Source: Solirubrobacterales bacterium
GTDB taxonomy: Bacteria > Actinomycetota > Thermoleophilia > Solirubrobacterales > Solirubrobacteraceae
Reading direction: 5' to 3'
DNA: 64,000 nt
Assembly (NCBI GenBank): GCA_027306855.1
Contig: DAHUYZ010000003.1
Location: forward strand, 18,926-82,925
Shown here piece by piece: positions 1 through 14,206 of the stretch. The notes below the pieces were generated by a model. The model was given only the letters and a program-made list of their open reading frames with translations. It was not told the DNA's origin and made no database searches. The first letter of the stretch is position 1. Each line of letters opens with the position of its first letter. The position numbers and the translations under genes are program-made.

Positions 1-1120
<1,120 letters not shown>

Positions 1121-1121
<1 letters not shown>

Positions 1122-1528
1122 TGGCACGAACCACGTTCCCAGTCGAAGTCCTCACCCCCGAGGGCGAGGTCTTTAACGAGGAGATCGAGATGCTTTCGAC
1201 GCGTACGTCTGTCGGGTCGATCGGCATCCTCGCCAACCATGCTCCGCTGCTCGCCCAGCTGGAGCCGACGGAGCTGCGTCTCTATCGGTCGGAGGCGGAG
1301 ATCGTCCGCTTCGCCCAGGCCGAGGGCTATCTGCAGTTCGCCGAGAACAGGGCGCTTCTGCTCGTCGAGGAGGCGATCGCGCCTGACGCGCTCGACCGCC
1401 AGACGCTGACCACTCGGCTCGACGAGGCCCGTAGCGCAGCCGAGCGGGCGCCCGAAGGCAGCGAGGAACGCGCAAGGGCGCTGCGCGACGCAAAGCGCTA
1501 CGAGGCGTTTCTGTCCGTCGCGGCATGA
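1121..1528 (+). CDS. atpC: F0F1 ATP synthase subunit epsilon
   Basis: 135 aa, overlaps atpD stop; VEVLTPEGEVFNEEIEML...GSIGILANHAPLLAQL. Confidence 0.96.
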
Positions 1529-1662
1529 GGCGCTGCGCGCACGTGCGCGCACGGCCCAACGGATAGCCTTCCGACGCTGGGGACCCTCGCCCAAATGATC
1601 TGGCGGCCTGCATACGACCGTTTCGTGGAGGGGTCCGCCGACCACGCGTGCGGAGTCATCGG

Positions 1663-2952
1663 ATGAGCGCCGAGCGCGAGCCGATAGGCGTAATCGGCAC
1701 CGGCTACGTCGGCCTCGTCACCGCCGTCGGGTTCGCCGATCTCGGCAGCGAGGTCTTCTGTGTGGACGTCGACTCCGAGAAGGTCGCTCGCCTACAGGCC
1801 GGACAGGTTCCGATCTACGAGCCCGGCTTGGACGAGCTCTTGGCGCGCAACTCAGAGCGCCTGCACTTCTCGACCGAGCTTGCCCCAGCGCTACAGAACG
1901 CGCGGTTGCTGTTCGTCGCCGTCGGCACTCCCCCGACCCATTCCGGCGACGCCGACCTGTCGGCCGTGCATGCGGTCGTCGAATCGATGCCCGCGCCCGA
2001 CGGCCACGCGCTCGTGATGAAGTCGACCGTGCCCTGCGGTACGGGCGCCAACATCAGGCGGATCTTCAACGAGAACGGCAAGTCCGCCTACAGCTACGTC
2101 TCCTGCCCCGAGTTTCTGAAGGAGGGCTCGGCCCTTTCCGACTTCACGCACCCCGACCGGGTCGTCGTCGGCGGCGAAGGCGACTGGGCCGAGCAGGCGG
2201 TCGTCGACCTGTACGAGCCGCTTGGCGCTCCGCTCGTACGCACCGACGTCGCTTCCGCCGAGATGATCAAGCTCGCCGCGAACGCGTTCCTCGCGACGAA
2301 GATCTCGTTCATCAACGAGATCGCCAACGTCTGCGAGCAGCTTGGCGCCGACGTCGTGGAGGTGGCGCGCGGAATGGGACTCGACGCTCGCATCGGCCCG
2401 AAGTTCCTGCAGGCCGGCATCGGCTACGGAGGGAGCTGCTTCACCAAGGACGTCAGCGCTCTGAAGCTGCTCGCCGGCAACTCGGGCTACCACTTCCAGC
2501 TCTTGAACGCCGTCATCGAGGTCAACGAGCTGCAGAAGCGGCGGGTCGTCTCCAAGCTCGTCCGCCACCTCGGTGAGCTCGCCGGCAAGCGCATCGCGCT
2601 GCTCGGGCTCGCGTTCAAGCCGAACACCGACGACATGCGCGGCGCCTCCTCGCTCGTGCTCGCCGCTCGTCTGCAGGCCGAGGGAGCGCACGTAAAGGCG
2701 TACGACCCGATCGCCGAGGAGCAGGCCCGCTCGCTGATGCCCCAGCTCGACTATGCCGACTGCGCGTCTAACGCGATCGACGGCGCCGACGCGGTTATCC
2801 TGGTCACCGAGTGGGAGGAGTTCCTGAAATTGGAATGGTCCGAGGTCGCGCGCGCCATGAGAGGGACGCTCGTGATCGACGGCCGCAACGCCCTCGACGG
2901 CAATGCCGTGCGCGCGGCCGGGCTCATCTACGAGGGGATCGGTAGACGCTGA
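1663..2952 (+). CDS. UDP-glucose/GDP-mannose dehydrogenase family (UDP-glucose 6-dehydrogenase)
   Basis: GTGYVGLVTAVGFADLG, GVGTPPT-like, GYGGSCFTKDV, LGLAFKPNTDDMR motifs; start taken at MSAEREPIG. Confidence 0.93.
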   Translation: MSAEREPIGVIGTGYVGLVTAVGFADLGSEVFCVDVDSEKVARLQAGQVPIYEPGLDELLARNSERLHFSTELAPALQNARLLFVAVGTPPTHSGDADLSAVHAVVESMPAPDGHALVMKSTVPCGTGANIRRIFNENGKSAYSYVSCPEFLKEGSALSDFTHPDRVVVGGEGDWAEQAVVDLYEPLGAPLVRTDVASAEMIKLAANAFLATKISFINEIANVCEQLGADVVEVARGMGLDARIGPKFLQAGIGYGGSCFTKDVSALKLLAGNSGYHFQLLNAVIEVNELQKRRVVSKLVRHLGELAGKRIALLGLAFKPNTDDMRGASSLVLAARLQAEGAHVKAYDPIAEEQARSLMPQLDYADCASNAIDGADAVILVTEWEEFLKLEWSEVARAMRGTLVIDGRNALDGNAVRAAGLIYEGIGRR

Positions 2953-4052
2953 TGCAGGCCGTGATCCTCGTCGGCGGTGAGGGGACTCGCCTGCGCCCCC
3001 TGACCTCGACGGTGCCCAAGCCGGTCGTCCCGCTCGTCGACAGGCCGTTCATCTCGTTCATGCTCGAGTGGCTGTGCGAACACGGGATCGACGACGTGAT
3101 CATGTCCTGCGGCTTTCTCGCTTCGGGCGTCCATAACGTGCTTGGCGACGGCTCGGCCTACGGGGTCAAGCTGCGCTTTGTCGAGGAGCCCGACCCACGC
3201 GGCACCGCGGGAGCGCTCAAGTTCGCGGAGACGATGCTCGACGAGCGCTTTCTCATGCTCAACGGCGACGTGCTCACCGACATCGACCTCTCGAGCCAGA
3301 TCGACCAGCACGAGCGTTCCGGCGCGCGCGCGACGCTTGCGCTCGTGCCCGTCGAGGACCCCAGCGCCTACGGTTTGGTGCACCTGCACGACGATCACTC
3401 GGTGCGCGACTTCGTCGAGAAGCCGAGCTCTGACTCGATCGATACGAACCTGATCAGCGCCGGCGCGTACGTTCTGGAGCGCAGCGTCCTCGAGCTGATC
3501 GAGCCAAGCCGCAACGTTTCGATCGAGCGTGAGATCTGGCCGCAGTTGATCGGCAACGGGCTGTACGGGTTTGCATCAGACAGCTACTGGCTCGACATCG
3601 GAACGCCCGAGCGCTACCTGCAGGCGACGTTCGACATTCTCGAGGGAAACGTTCAAACGTCCGTACGCGAGCGCCTCGGCGACTCCTACCTGTCCGTGTC
3701 CGACGGCGCCGAGATCCTCGGCCGTGCGATCCCACCCGCGATGATCGGCTCAGGCGCTCAGATCGCCGAGGGCGCCCATGTCGGTAGCCTCGTGGTTCTC
3801 GGCCAGGACGTCAAGGTCGGCCCAAACGCGGTCGTCGAGCGTGCTGTGATCCTCAACGGGACGGAGATCGCCGACGGCTGCGTGCTGCGCGACTGCATCG
3901 TCGCGGGCGGCTGCAGGATCGGGAAGGACACCCAGGTGCTCGACGGCGCCGTCCTGGGGGAGGGGGTCACGGTGGGGGCAGACAACGTGATTGCAGGCGG
4001 CGCGCGTATCTTCCCTGGTGTGAGCCTCCCCGACGGAGCCATCAAGTTCTAG
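2952..4052 (+). CDS. NDP-sugar pyrophosphorylase (mannose-1-phosphate guanylyltransferase-like) with C-terminal left-handed beta-helix
   Basis: MQAVILVGGEGTRLRPLTSTVPKPVVPL; hexapeptide repeats at C-terminus. Confidence 0.92.
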   Translation: MQAVILVGGEGTRLRPLTSTVPKPVVPLVDRPFISFMLEWLCEHGIDDVIMSCGFLASGVHNVLGDGSAYGVKLRFVEEPDPRGTAGALKFAETMLDERFLMLNGDVLTDIDLSSQIDQHERSGARATLALVPVEDPSAYGLVHLHDDHSVRDFVEKPSSDSIDTNLISAGAYVLERSVLELIEPSRNVSIEREIWPQLIGNGLYGFASDSYWLDIGTPERYLQATFDILEGNVQTSVRERLGDSYLSVSDGAEILGRAIPPAMIGSGAQIAEGAHVGSLVVLGQDVKVGPNAVVERAVILNGTEIADGCVLRDCIVAGGCRIGKDTQVLDGAVLGEGVTVGADNVIAGGARIFPGVSLPDGAIKF

Positions 4053-4054
4053 GC

Positions 4055-5143
4055 ATGGACGAGCGCCGTCCAGTCACAGCCGCGCCCGCGGCGACCGAGA
4101 CGCTCTCCCGCGAGGCGATTGCGCGCATCGACCTCTCAGGTCAGCTCGACGACGTCCTCGCGCTCCCCGAGCACCTGCGCGACGCGCTGTGGCGCGTGGA
4201 GTCGGCGATCATGGGCGAGTCGGACACGCCCGCGGGGCTCGTCGTAGCCGGCATGGGGGGATCGGCGATCGGCGGAGCGCTCGCCCGCGCCGCGCTCGGC
4301 GACCACGCATCGCGACCTATCTTCGTGACACGTGCCTACGGCCTTCCCCCCTGGACGACGCCCGAGACGACCGTGCTGTGCGCCAGCTACTCGGGCAACA
4401 CCGAGGAGACGCTCGCCTGCTATGAGTCCGCCGGCGCGCTCGGTGCAAAGCGCGTAGTCGTCACGACGGGAGGCCGGCTCGCGAGCATGGCGCGTGAGGA
4501 CAACGTCCCCGTCATTCCCCTACCCGGCGGCTTTCAGCCGCGCGCCGCCGTCGCCTACATGACGGTCGCCGCCCTGGAGGTAGCCGCGCTCTGCGGCGCC
4601 GGTCCCAGGCTGACCTCTGAGATCGACGTGGCCGCCTCCCATACCGAGCAGCTCGTCGCCGAGTGGGGACCCGACGCTCCGGAGGACTCGCTGGCCAAGC
4701 AGATCGCGCGCGGGCTGTCTGGCAGCGCCGCCGTGATCGCGGGCGCCGGCCTGACCGCGCCGATCGCCTACCGCTGGAAGACCCAGATCAACGAGAACGC
4801 CAAGCTGCCCGCCTTCTTTCATGAACTGCCCGAGCTCGACCACAACGAGCTCGAGGGCTGGGATGGCGCCCAGGGCGTGGGCCGCTTCTCGGCCGTGTTC
4901 CTCGACGACTCCGACGCCCATCCGAGGGTCAAGGAGCGTATGGAGCTGACAGAGCGCTTGATCGCCGGCAACGCCATGTCTTGCTTCCGTTTGGAGACGC
5001 GCGGCCAGACGACGATCGAGCGGGTCATCTCGCTCGTGCTGCTCGGCGATCTAGTCTCGATCTACATGGCGGTCCTCCGCGGCGTCGATCCAGGCCCCGT
5101 GGCTCTCATCGAGCAGCTGAAGGCCGATCTGGCCGCCGGCTGA
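4055..5143 (+). CDS. SIS-domain bifunctional phosphoglucose/phosphomannose isomerase
   Basis: GMGGSAIGGALARAAL, CASYSGNTEETLACYESA, FFHELPELDHNELEGW motifs. Confidence 0.9.
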   Translation: MDERRPVTAAPAATETLSREAIARIDLSGQLDDVLALPEHLRDALWRVESAIMGESDTPAGLVVAGMGGSAIGGALARAALGDHASRPIFVTRAYGLPPWTTPETTVLCASYSGNTEETLACYESAGALGAKRVVVTTGGRLASMAREDNVPVIPLPGGFQPRAAVAYMTVAALEVAALCGAGPRLTSEIDVAASHTEQLVAEWGPDAPEDSLAKQIARGLSGSAAVIAGAGLTAPIAYRWKTQINENAKLPAFFHELPELDHNELEGWDGAQGVGRFSAVFLDDSDAHPRVKERMELTERLIAGNAMSCFRLETRGQTTIERVISLVLLGDLVSIYMAVLRGVDPGPVALIEQLKADLAAG

Positions 5144-5184
5144 CCCAAATAGAACCTTGACACGCTCGTGATAAGGTCTGCTGG

Positions 5185-5625
5185 ATGCAGGCCACGGCCG
5201 TTGACGCGCTGACGATCAACGAGGCAGCCGCCACCACCGGCTGGTCGGCTCGAATGCTGCGCTACATCGAGTCCGTCGGCCTCGTCGAGCCGCGTCGTTC
5301 CTCCTCCGGCTACCGGCTGTACGGGGCGGCCGAGCTGCAACGCCTGTCCACGCTGCGGGAACTGCTCGAAAGTCACGCCCTAGAGCTCAGCGAGGTGGGC
5401 TTCGCATCGCGCCTAGCGCGCGAGCCCGGGCTGCGCGAGGCGATCGAGCAGTGGCTCTCAGCCGAGCCTGCCCGCCCCGAGTACGTCAGCGCGGCTGAGT
5501 GGCTGCGCTTTGAGCAGGAGAAGCATCAGCAACTGCTCGCCGCGGCCTCCCCGGAGAACGGGCATGCAAAGCCCCGATGGGCGGGCGACCCCGGCGCCCC
5601 CGCGACAGACGGAAAACGCCGATGA
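5185..5625 (+). CDS. MerR family transcriptional regulator
   Basis: [45 protein letters not shown], MerR HTH signature. Confidence 0.88.
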   Translation: MQATAVDALTINEAAATTGWSARMLRYIESVGLVEPRRSSSGYRLYGAAELQRLSTLRELLESHALELSEVGFASRLAREPGLREAIEQWLSAEPARPEYVSAAEWLRFEQEKHQQLLAAASPENGHAKPRWAGDPGAPATDGKRR

Positions 5626-5656
5626 AACATTCTCAATCAGACACCATGGAGACCGC

Positions 5657-7132
<1,476 letters not shown>

Positions 7133-7175
7133 CACTGACAGCGGCGAGGCCCGCATCGAGTGGGCCGACACGCAG

Positions 7176-8363
7176 ATGCCGGTGCTCGCGCAGATCCGCG
7201 AGCGCTTTGCCGTCGAGCGTCCGCTCGAGGACGTGAGCATCGCCGCCTGCCTGCACGTGACGGCGGAGACGGCCAATCTCGTGCGTGCCCTGCTCGCCGG
7301 CGGGGCACGGGTGGGGTTGTGCGCGGCCAACCCGCTCTCCACGCAGGACGACATCGCGCTCGCGCTGCGGGAGCGCTATGGCGCGAGGGTGCTCGGTCGG
7401 CGTGAGGAGAGCGCCGCGAGCTACGCCGAGCACGTGAACGAGCTCGTCGAGGACAGCCCGCAGGTTACGATCGACGATGGCGCTGACCTGATCGTCGCGA
7501 TCCACGAGCACAGCGCCGAGCAGGCCGTGAGCATGCTGGGCGGTACCGAGGAGACGACCGCCGGACTGCTGCGCGTCAGGGCGCTTGCCGACGACGGCGC
7601 TCTCTCATGCCCGGTGCTCGCCGTCAATGAGTCGCGCGCCGAGCGCGCCTTCAACGACCGCTTCGGCACGGGACAGTCCACCGTCGACGGGATCTTGCGC
7701 GCCACGAACCTGCTGCTCGCGGGGCGCACTCTCGTCGTGTTCGGCTACGGCTGGACCGGCCGTGGAGTGGCGCTGCGCGCACGCGGCCTAGGAGCGTCGG
7801 TGATCGTGTGCGAGGTCGATCCCCTACGGGCGCTCGAGGCCCGGATGGAGGGGTACGAGGTGATGGGCTCGCTCGCCGCAGCCGAGCGGGGAGACGTGTT
7901 CGTGACGGTCACCGGCGGGCGTGACGTCCTGCGCAGCGAGCACTTCGAGCGCATGAAGGACGGCGCCGTGCTCGCCAATGCCGGGCACTTCGACGTGGAG
8001 ATCAACCTCACCGCGCTGCAAACGCTGGCTGTGCGGGGCAGACGCGAGGCGCTGCCGCTCGTCGAGGAGTACACGCTGGCGGACGGTCGGCGCCTGAACC
8101 TCCTCGCCCACGGTCGCGTTGTCAACCTCGCGGCGGGCGAAGGCCATCCCGCCTCGGTGATGGACATGTCGTTCGCCGGCCAAGCTCTCTGCGTGGAGCA
8201 CCTGGTCGAGCAGGCCGGCAAGCTGCCTTCGGCCGTGCTGCCCGTGCCGGATGAGATCGACGAAGAGGTCGCGCGCCTAAAGCTCCAGTCGCTTGGGATC
8301 GAGATCGACGAGCTCAGTGAGGAGCAGCGCATCTATCGGGTCGCGTGGGAACGCGGCGCGTAG
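7176..8363 (+). CDS. Adenosylhomocysteinase-like protein (archaeal/Thermotoga-type paralog, catalytic residues substituted)
   Basis: CLHVTAETANLVRALLAGGARVGLCAANPLSTQDD, TEETTAGLLR, GYGWTGRGVALRARGLGA, NAGHFDVEI; start uncertain (may lie upstream of 7176). Confidence 0.9.
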   Translation: MPVLAQIRERFAVERPLEDVSIAACLHVTAETANLVRALLAGGARVGLCAANPLSTQDDIALALRERYGARVLGRREESAASYAEHVNELVEDSPQVTIDDGADLIVAIHEHSAEQAVSMLGGTEETTAGLLRVRALADDGALSCPVLAVNESRAERAFNDRFGTGQSTVDGILRATNLLLAGRTLVVFGYGWTGRGVALRARGLGASVIVCEVDPLRALEARMEGYEVMGSLAAAERGDVFVTVTGGRDVLRSEHFERMKDGAVLANAGHFDVEINLTALQTLAVRGRREALPLVEEYTLADGRRLNLLAHGRVVNLAAGEGHPASVMDMSFAGQALCVEHLVEQAGKLPSAVLPVPDEIDEEVARLKLQSLGIEIDELSEEQRIYRVAWERGA

Positions 8364-8473
8364 GACGGCCGTATACCGGCGCGATGTTGCGTCCTCGGTC
8401 GCTCACACCCCTCCGGGACCCGTTACCGTCGCTCCCTGTGTCCTTGCCTCTCTTGGTCTACGGCCGTCCTACG
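8359..8473. repeat. 15-bp perfect inverted repeat bounding a 115-bp segment
   Basis: CGTAGGACGGCCGTA (8359-8373) and TACGGCCGTCCTACG (8459-8473). Confidence 0.9.
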
Positions 8474-8505
8474 AAGCCCCTTCGCTTCCGATAGCTTGCG
8501 CTGCC

Positions 8506-9492
8506 ATGAGAGCGATGGTCCTCGCGGCGGGGCTCGGCACGCGCCTGCGCCCACTGACGTACGAGATCACCAAGCCGATGGTGCCCGTGCTCGACCGGCC
8601 CGTGCTCGCGCACATCCTCGATCTGCTCGAACGCCACGGTTTCGAGCATGTGATCGCCAACCTGCACTACTTCCCGGAGTCGATCGAACGACACTTCGGC
8701 GATCGCCTGACATATCGCTACGAGCCCGAGCTGCTAGGCACCGCCGGCGGGGTGCGCGCATGCTCAGACTTCCTCGGCCAAGAGCCTTTCCTCGTGATCT
8801 CCGGCGATGCGCTCACCGACATCGATCTGAGCGCGTTTATCGCGCGCCACCGCGAGGCGGGCGGGATCGCGACGCTCGCGGTCAAGAAGGTCGCCGACAC
8901 ACGCGAGTACGGGGTCGTCCTGCACGATCGCGAGGGACGTATCACCGGCTTCCAAGAGAAGCCCAAGCCCGACGAAGCGCTCTCAGACCTCGGCAACTGC
9001 GGCATCTACATCTTCGAGCCGCGCATCTTCGACTACTTCCCAGACACTCCCTTCGTCGACTGGGCCAAGGACGTGTTCCCGACCCTGCTCGCCCACGACG
9101 TCCCGTTCCATATGCACGAGATCAGGGAGTACTGGAACGACATCGGCTCGCTGGGCGAGCTGCGCCAAGGCACGTTCGACGCGCTGCGAGGCGAGCTGCG
9201 CCTGCACGTCGACGGCGAGGAGCTCGCTCCCGGCGTGATCGCCCCCCAGGGCACCGTGCTGCCGCCCGACGCTCAGGTCGATGGACCGATCTGGATCGGC
9301 CAGGACGTGTATGTCGGCGCCGGCGCTCGCCTGATGGGTCCAGTCGTGCTCGGCGACGGCGCCCGCATCGGCGCGAGCGCCCAGCTGCGCGAGACGATCG
9401 TCTTCCCAGGCACGACCATAGAGGACGGCGCGATCCTGATCGGCGCGATAGCCGGCCACGCGGGCATCCTCGAGAGCTTGCGGCCGAGATAA
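8506..9492 (+). CDS. NDP-sugar pyrophosphorylase (nucleotidyltransferase + beta-helix)
   Basis: MRAMVLAAGLGTRLRPLTYEITKPMVPVLDRP; start chosen at 8506 inside longer ORF 8293..9492. Confidence 0.92.
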   Translation: MRAMVLAAGLGTRLRPLTYEITKPMVPVLDRPVLAHILDLLERHGFEHVIANLHYFPESIERHFGDRLTYRYEPELLGTAGGVRACSDFLGQEPFLVISGDALTDIDLSAFIARHREAGGIATLAVKKVADTREYGVVLHDREGRITGFQEKPKPDEALSDLGNCGIYIFEPRIFDYFPDTPFVDWAKDVFPTLLAHDVPFHMHEIREYWNDIGSLGELRQGTFDALRGELRLHVDGEELAPGVIAPQGTVLPPDAQVDGPIWIGQDVYVGAGARLMGPVVLGDGARIGASAQLRETIVFPGTTIEDGAILIGAIAGHAGILESLRPR

Positions 9493-9495
9493 GAA

Positions 9496-9523
9496 CCGGG
9501 GGACCACGCCTGCGGTCCCCCGG
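9496..9523. terminator. Bidirectional terminator-like hairpin between nucleotidyltransferase gene and tRNA
   Basis: CCGGGGGACC-ACGCCTGC-GGTCCCCCGG, perfect 10-bp stem; followed by TTCTT on the minus strand. Confidence 0.7.
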
Positions 9524-9610
9524 AACATCTATCTAGCCAGACAGGCCAGCTCAGATAGCAATCCCTTGACTGATTGCAGTATAGATCACGACCGGGACGC
9601 TTGTGCGAAG

Positions 9611-9683
9611 AGCCCCCGCCGGGATTCGAACCCGGGACCTGTCCGTAGTCAAGGGACTGCTCTATCCACTGAGCTACGAGGGC
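9611..9683 (-). tRNA. tRNA gene, apparent anticodon GAC (Val) with irregular anticodon arm
   Basis: Minus strand GCCCTCGTAGCTCAGTGGATAGAGCAGTCCCTTGACTACGGACAGGTCCCGGGTTCGAATCCCGGCGGGGGCT; good acceptor, D and T stems. Confidence 0.8.
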
Positions 9684-9836
9684 AACCACCTCCGAGGAGG
9701 CGTGCCGAGGCTACTCGCGGGTTGGGATGCCTTTTGGCGGCTCGAACATCCGCGTATTCCCCGATGGACAGGCGCCGGTTGGGGGCGTAGCATCGAGAGG
9801 GACGCCACAGCCTCGAACGCGAAGGGAGCACCCGTG

Positions 9837-10175
9837 ATGCAGATCGACATCAAGGGCCGCAACGTCCCCGTCACCGACGAGCTGCGCGAGCACGCGGAGC
9901 GCCGCCTGGAGAAGGTCTCTCGGCAGGTGTCGAGCCTCGCTCGCCTCGAGCTCGAGGTCTTCTCCGAGCCCAACCCTCGAGTGGCCGACCACGAGGTGGC
10001 CCAGGCGACGCTCTACCTGAAGGGGACGACGCTGCGAGCATGTGGGGCATCGCCGCGGATGCTGCACTCGCTGAACGTGGTCGTAGACGAGCTGGCGCGC
10101 CAGGTCAAGCGCCATCGCGATAAGCGCCGCCATCGCCGCGAGGCCCACGCCGCCGCGCTCTCGCGCGCGACGTAG
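9837..10175 (+). CDS. hpf: Ribosome hibernation promoting factor (short form)
   Basis: MQIDIKGRNVPVTDELREHAERRLEKVSRQ... HPF/RaiA fold signature; about 112 aa, no long-form C-terminal domain. Confidence 0.88.
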   Translation: MQIDIKGRNVPVTDELREHAERRLEKVSRQVSSLARLELEVFSEPNPRVADHEVAQATLYLKGTTLRACGASPRMLHSLNVVVDELARQVKRHRDKRRHRREAHAAALSRAT

Positions 10176-10191
10176 TCGATACCCTGAGCGC

Positions 10192-13071
<2,880 letters not shown>

Positions 13072-13089
13072 CGCTGATAGCGTCTTCGT

Positions 13090-14206
13090 ATGGCGACTAC
13101 CGCCCCCAGCGAGTCGACGCCGCAGCGTTTGGCGGCGATCCGTGAGCAGCTGAAGCTCCTCGCGGACTATCTTTGACCCCGCTTCTCTAAAGGAGCGCGT
13201 CGGGGCGCTCGAAGGTCAGATGCAGGCGCCCGGCTTCTGGGACGACGCCGAGGCCGCCGCGAAGGTCTCGGCCGAGCACGCGCGTGCGGGCAAGCGTCTT
13301 GAAACATTCATATCTCTGCAGGCAGACGTTGACGACCTCGACGGTCTCGTCGAGATGGCCCAGGAGGAGCCGTCGCTCGAAGAGGAGGTCTCCGAACACC
13401 TCGCCTCCGTAGAGGAGCGCCTGGCGGAGCTTGAGGAGCAGCGCCTGTTCTCCGGCCGCTACGACTCCGGCGACGCGCTCGTCAGCGTCAACGCGGGCGC
13501 CGGCGGCACCGACGCGCAGGACTGGACGGAGATGGTCCTGCGCATGCTCATGCGCTGGGCCGAGCGGCGCGGCTTCTCAGTCGAGCTGCTCGAGGCGAGC
13601 GCGGGCGAGGAAGCGGGGATCAAGTCCGCGACCATGAAGGTTTCAGGCGAGAACGCCTACGGGCTGTTCGGGGCCGAGCGTGGAGTCCACCGCCTCGTGC
13701 GCCTCTCGCCGTTCGACTCCGCCCACCGGCGCCAGACGAGCTTCGCGGGCGTCGAGGTCGCGCCCGTCGTCGCCGACACGGGCGAGGTCGAGATCAACGA
13801 GGACGACCTGCAGGTGGACACCTACAGGGCCTCCGGCGCGGGCGGCCAGCACGTCAACAAGACCGACTCCGCCGTGCGCATCACGCACCGTCCCACCGGG
13901 ATCGTCGTGCAGTGCCAGAACGAGCGCTCCCAGTCCTCCAACAGGGCCACCGCGATGGCGATGCTGCGCTCCAAGCTCGTCGAGAAGCAAGAGCGCGAAC
14001 GGGCCGAAGAGATCGCGCGCGAGAAGGGCGAGGCCCAGGACGTCAACTTCGGCTCGCAGATCCGCTCGTACGTGCTCCATCCCTACACGATGGTCAAGGA
14101 CCACCGCACCAGTCACGAGATGGGCGATGTCCAGCGTGTCCTCGACGGGGACTTGGATGGATTTGTCCGCGCCTACCTTCTCAGGGCAGCGGCTTCATCA
14201 ACATAG
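13090..14206 (+). CDS. prfB: Peptide chain release factor 2 with programmed +1 frameshift; join(13090..13173,13175..14206)
   Basis: Zero frame MATTAPSESTPQRLAAIREQLKLLADYL then TGA at 13174; slip site TAT CTT TGA C; +1 frame continues DPASLKERVGALEGQMQAPGFWDD...; GGQ motif SGAGGQHVNKTDSAVR. Confidence 0.95.
13168..13177 (+). promoter_or_regulatory. prfB programmed +1 frameshift site (TATCTTTGAC)
   Basis: TATCTTTGAC matches the canonical prfB slippery sequence; both frames encode RF2 sequence across it. Confidence 0.93.

Noticed and set aside
5626-5656. SAH riboswitch upstream of ahcY
   Set aside because: Only 31 bp between merR and ahcY; too short and no recognisable motif.
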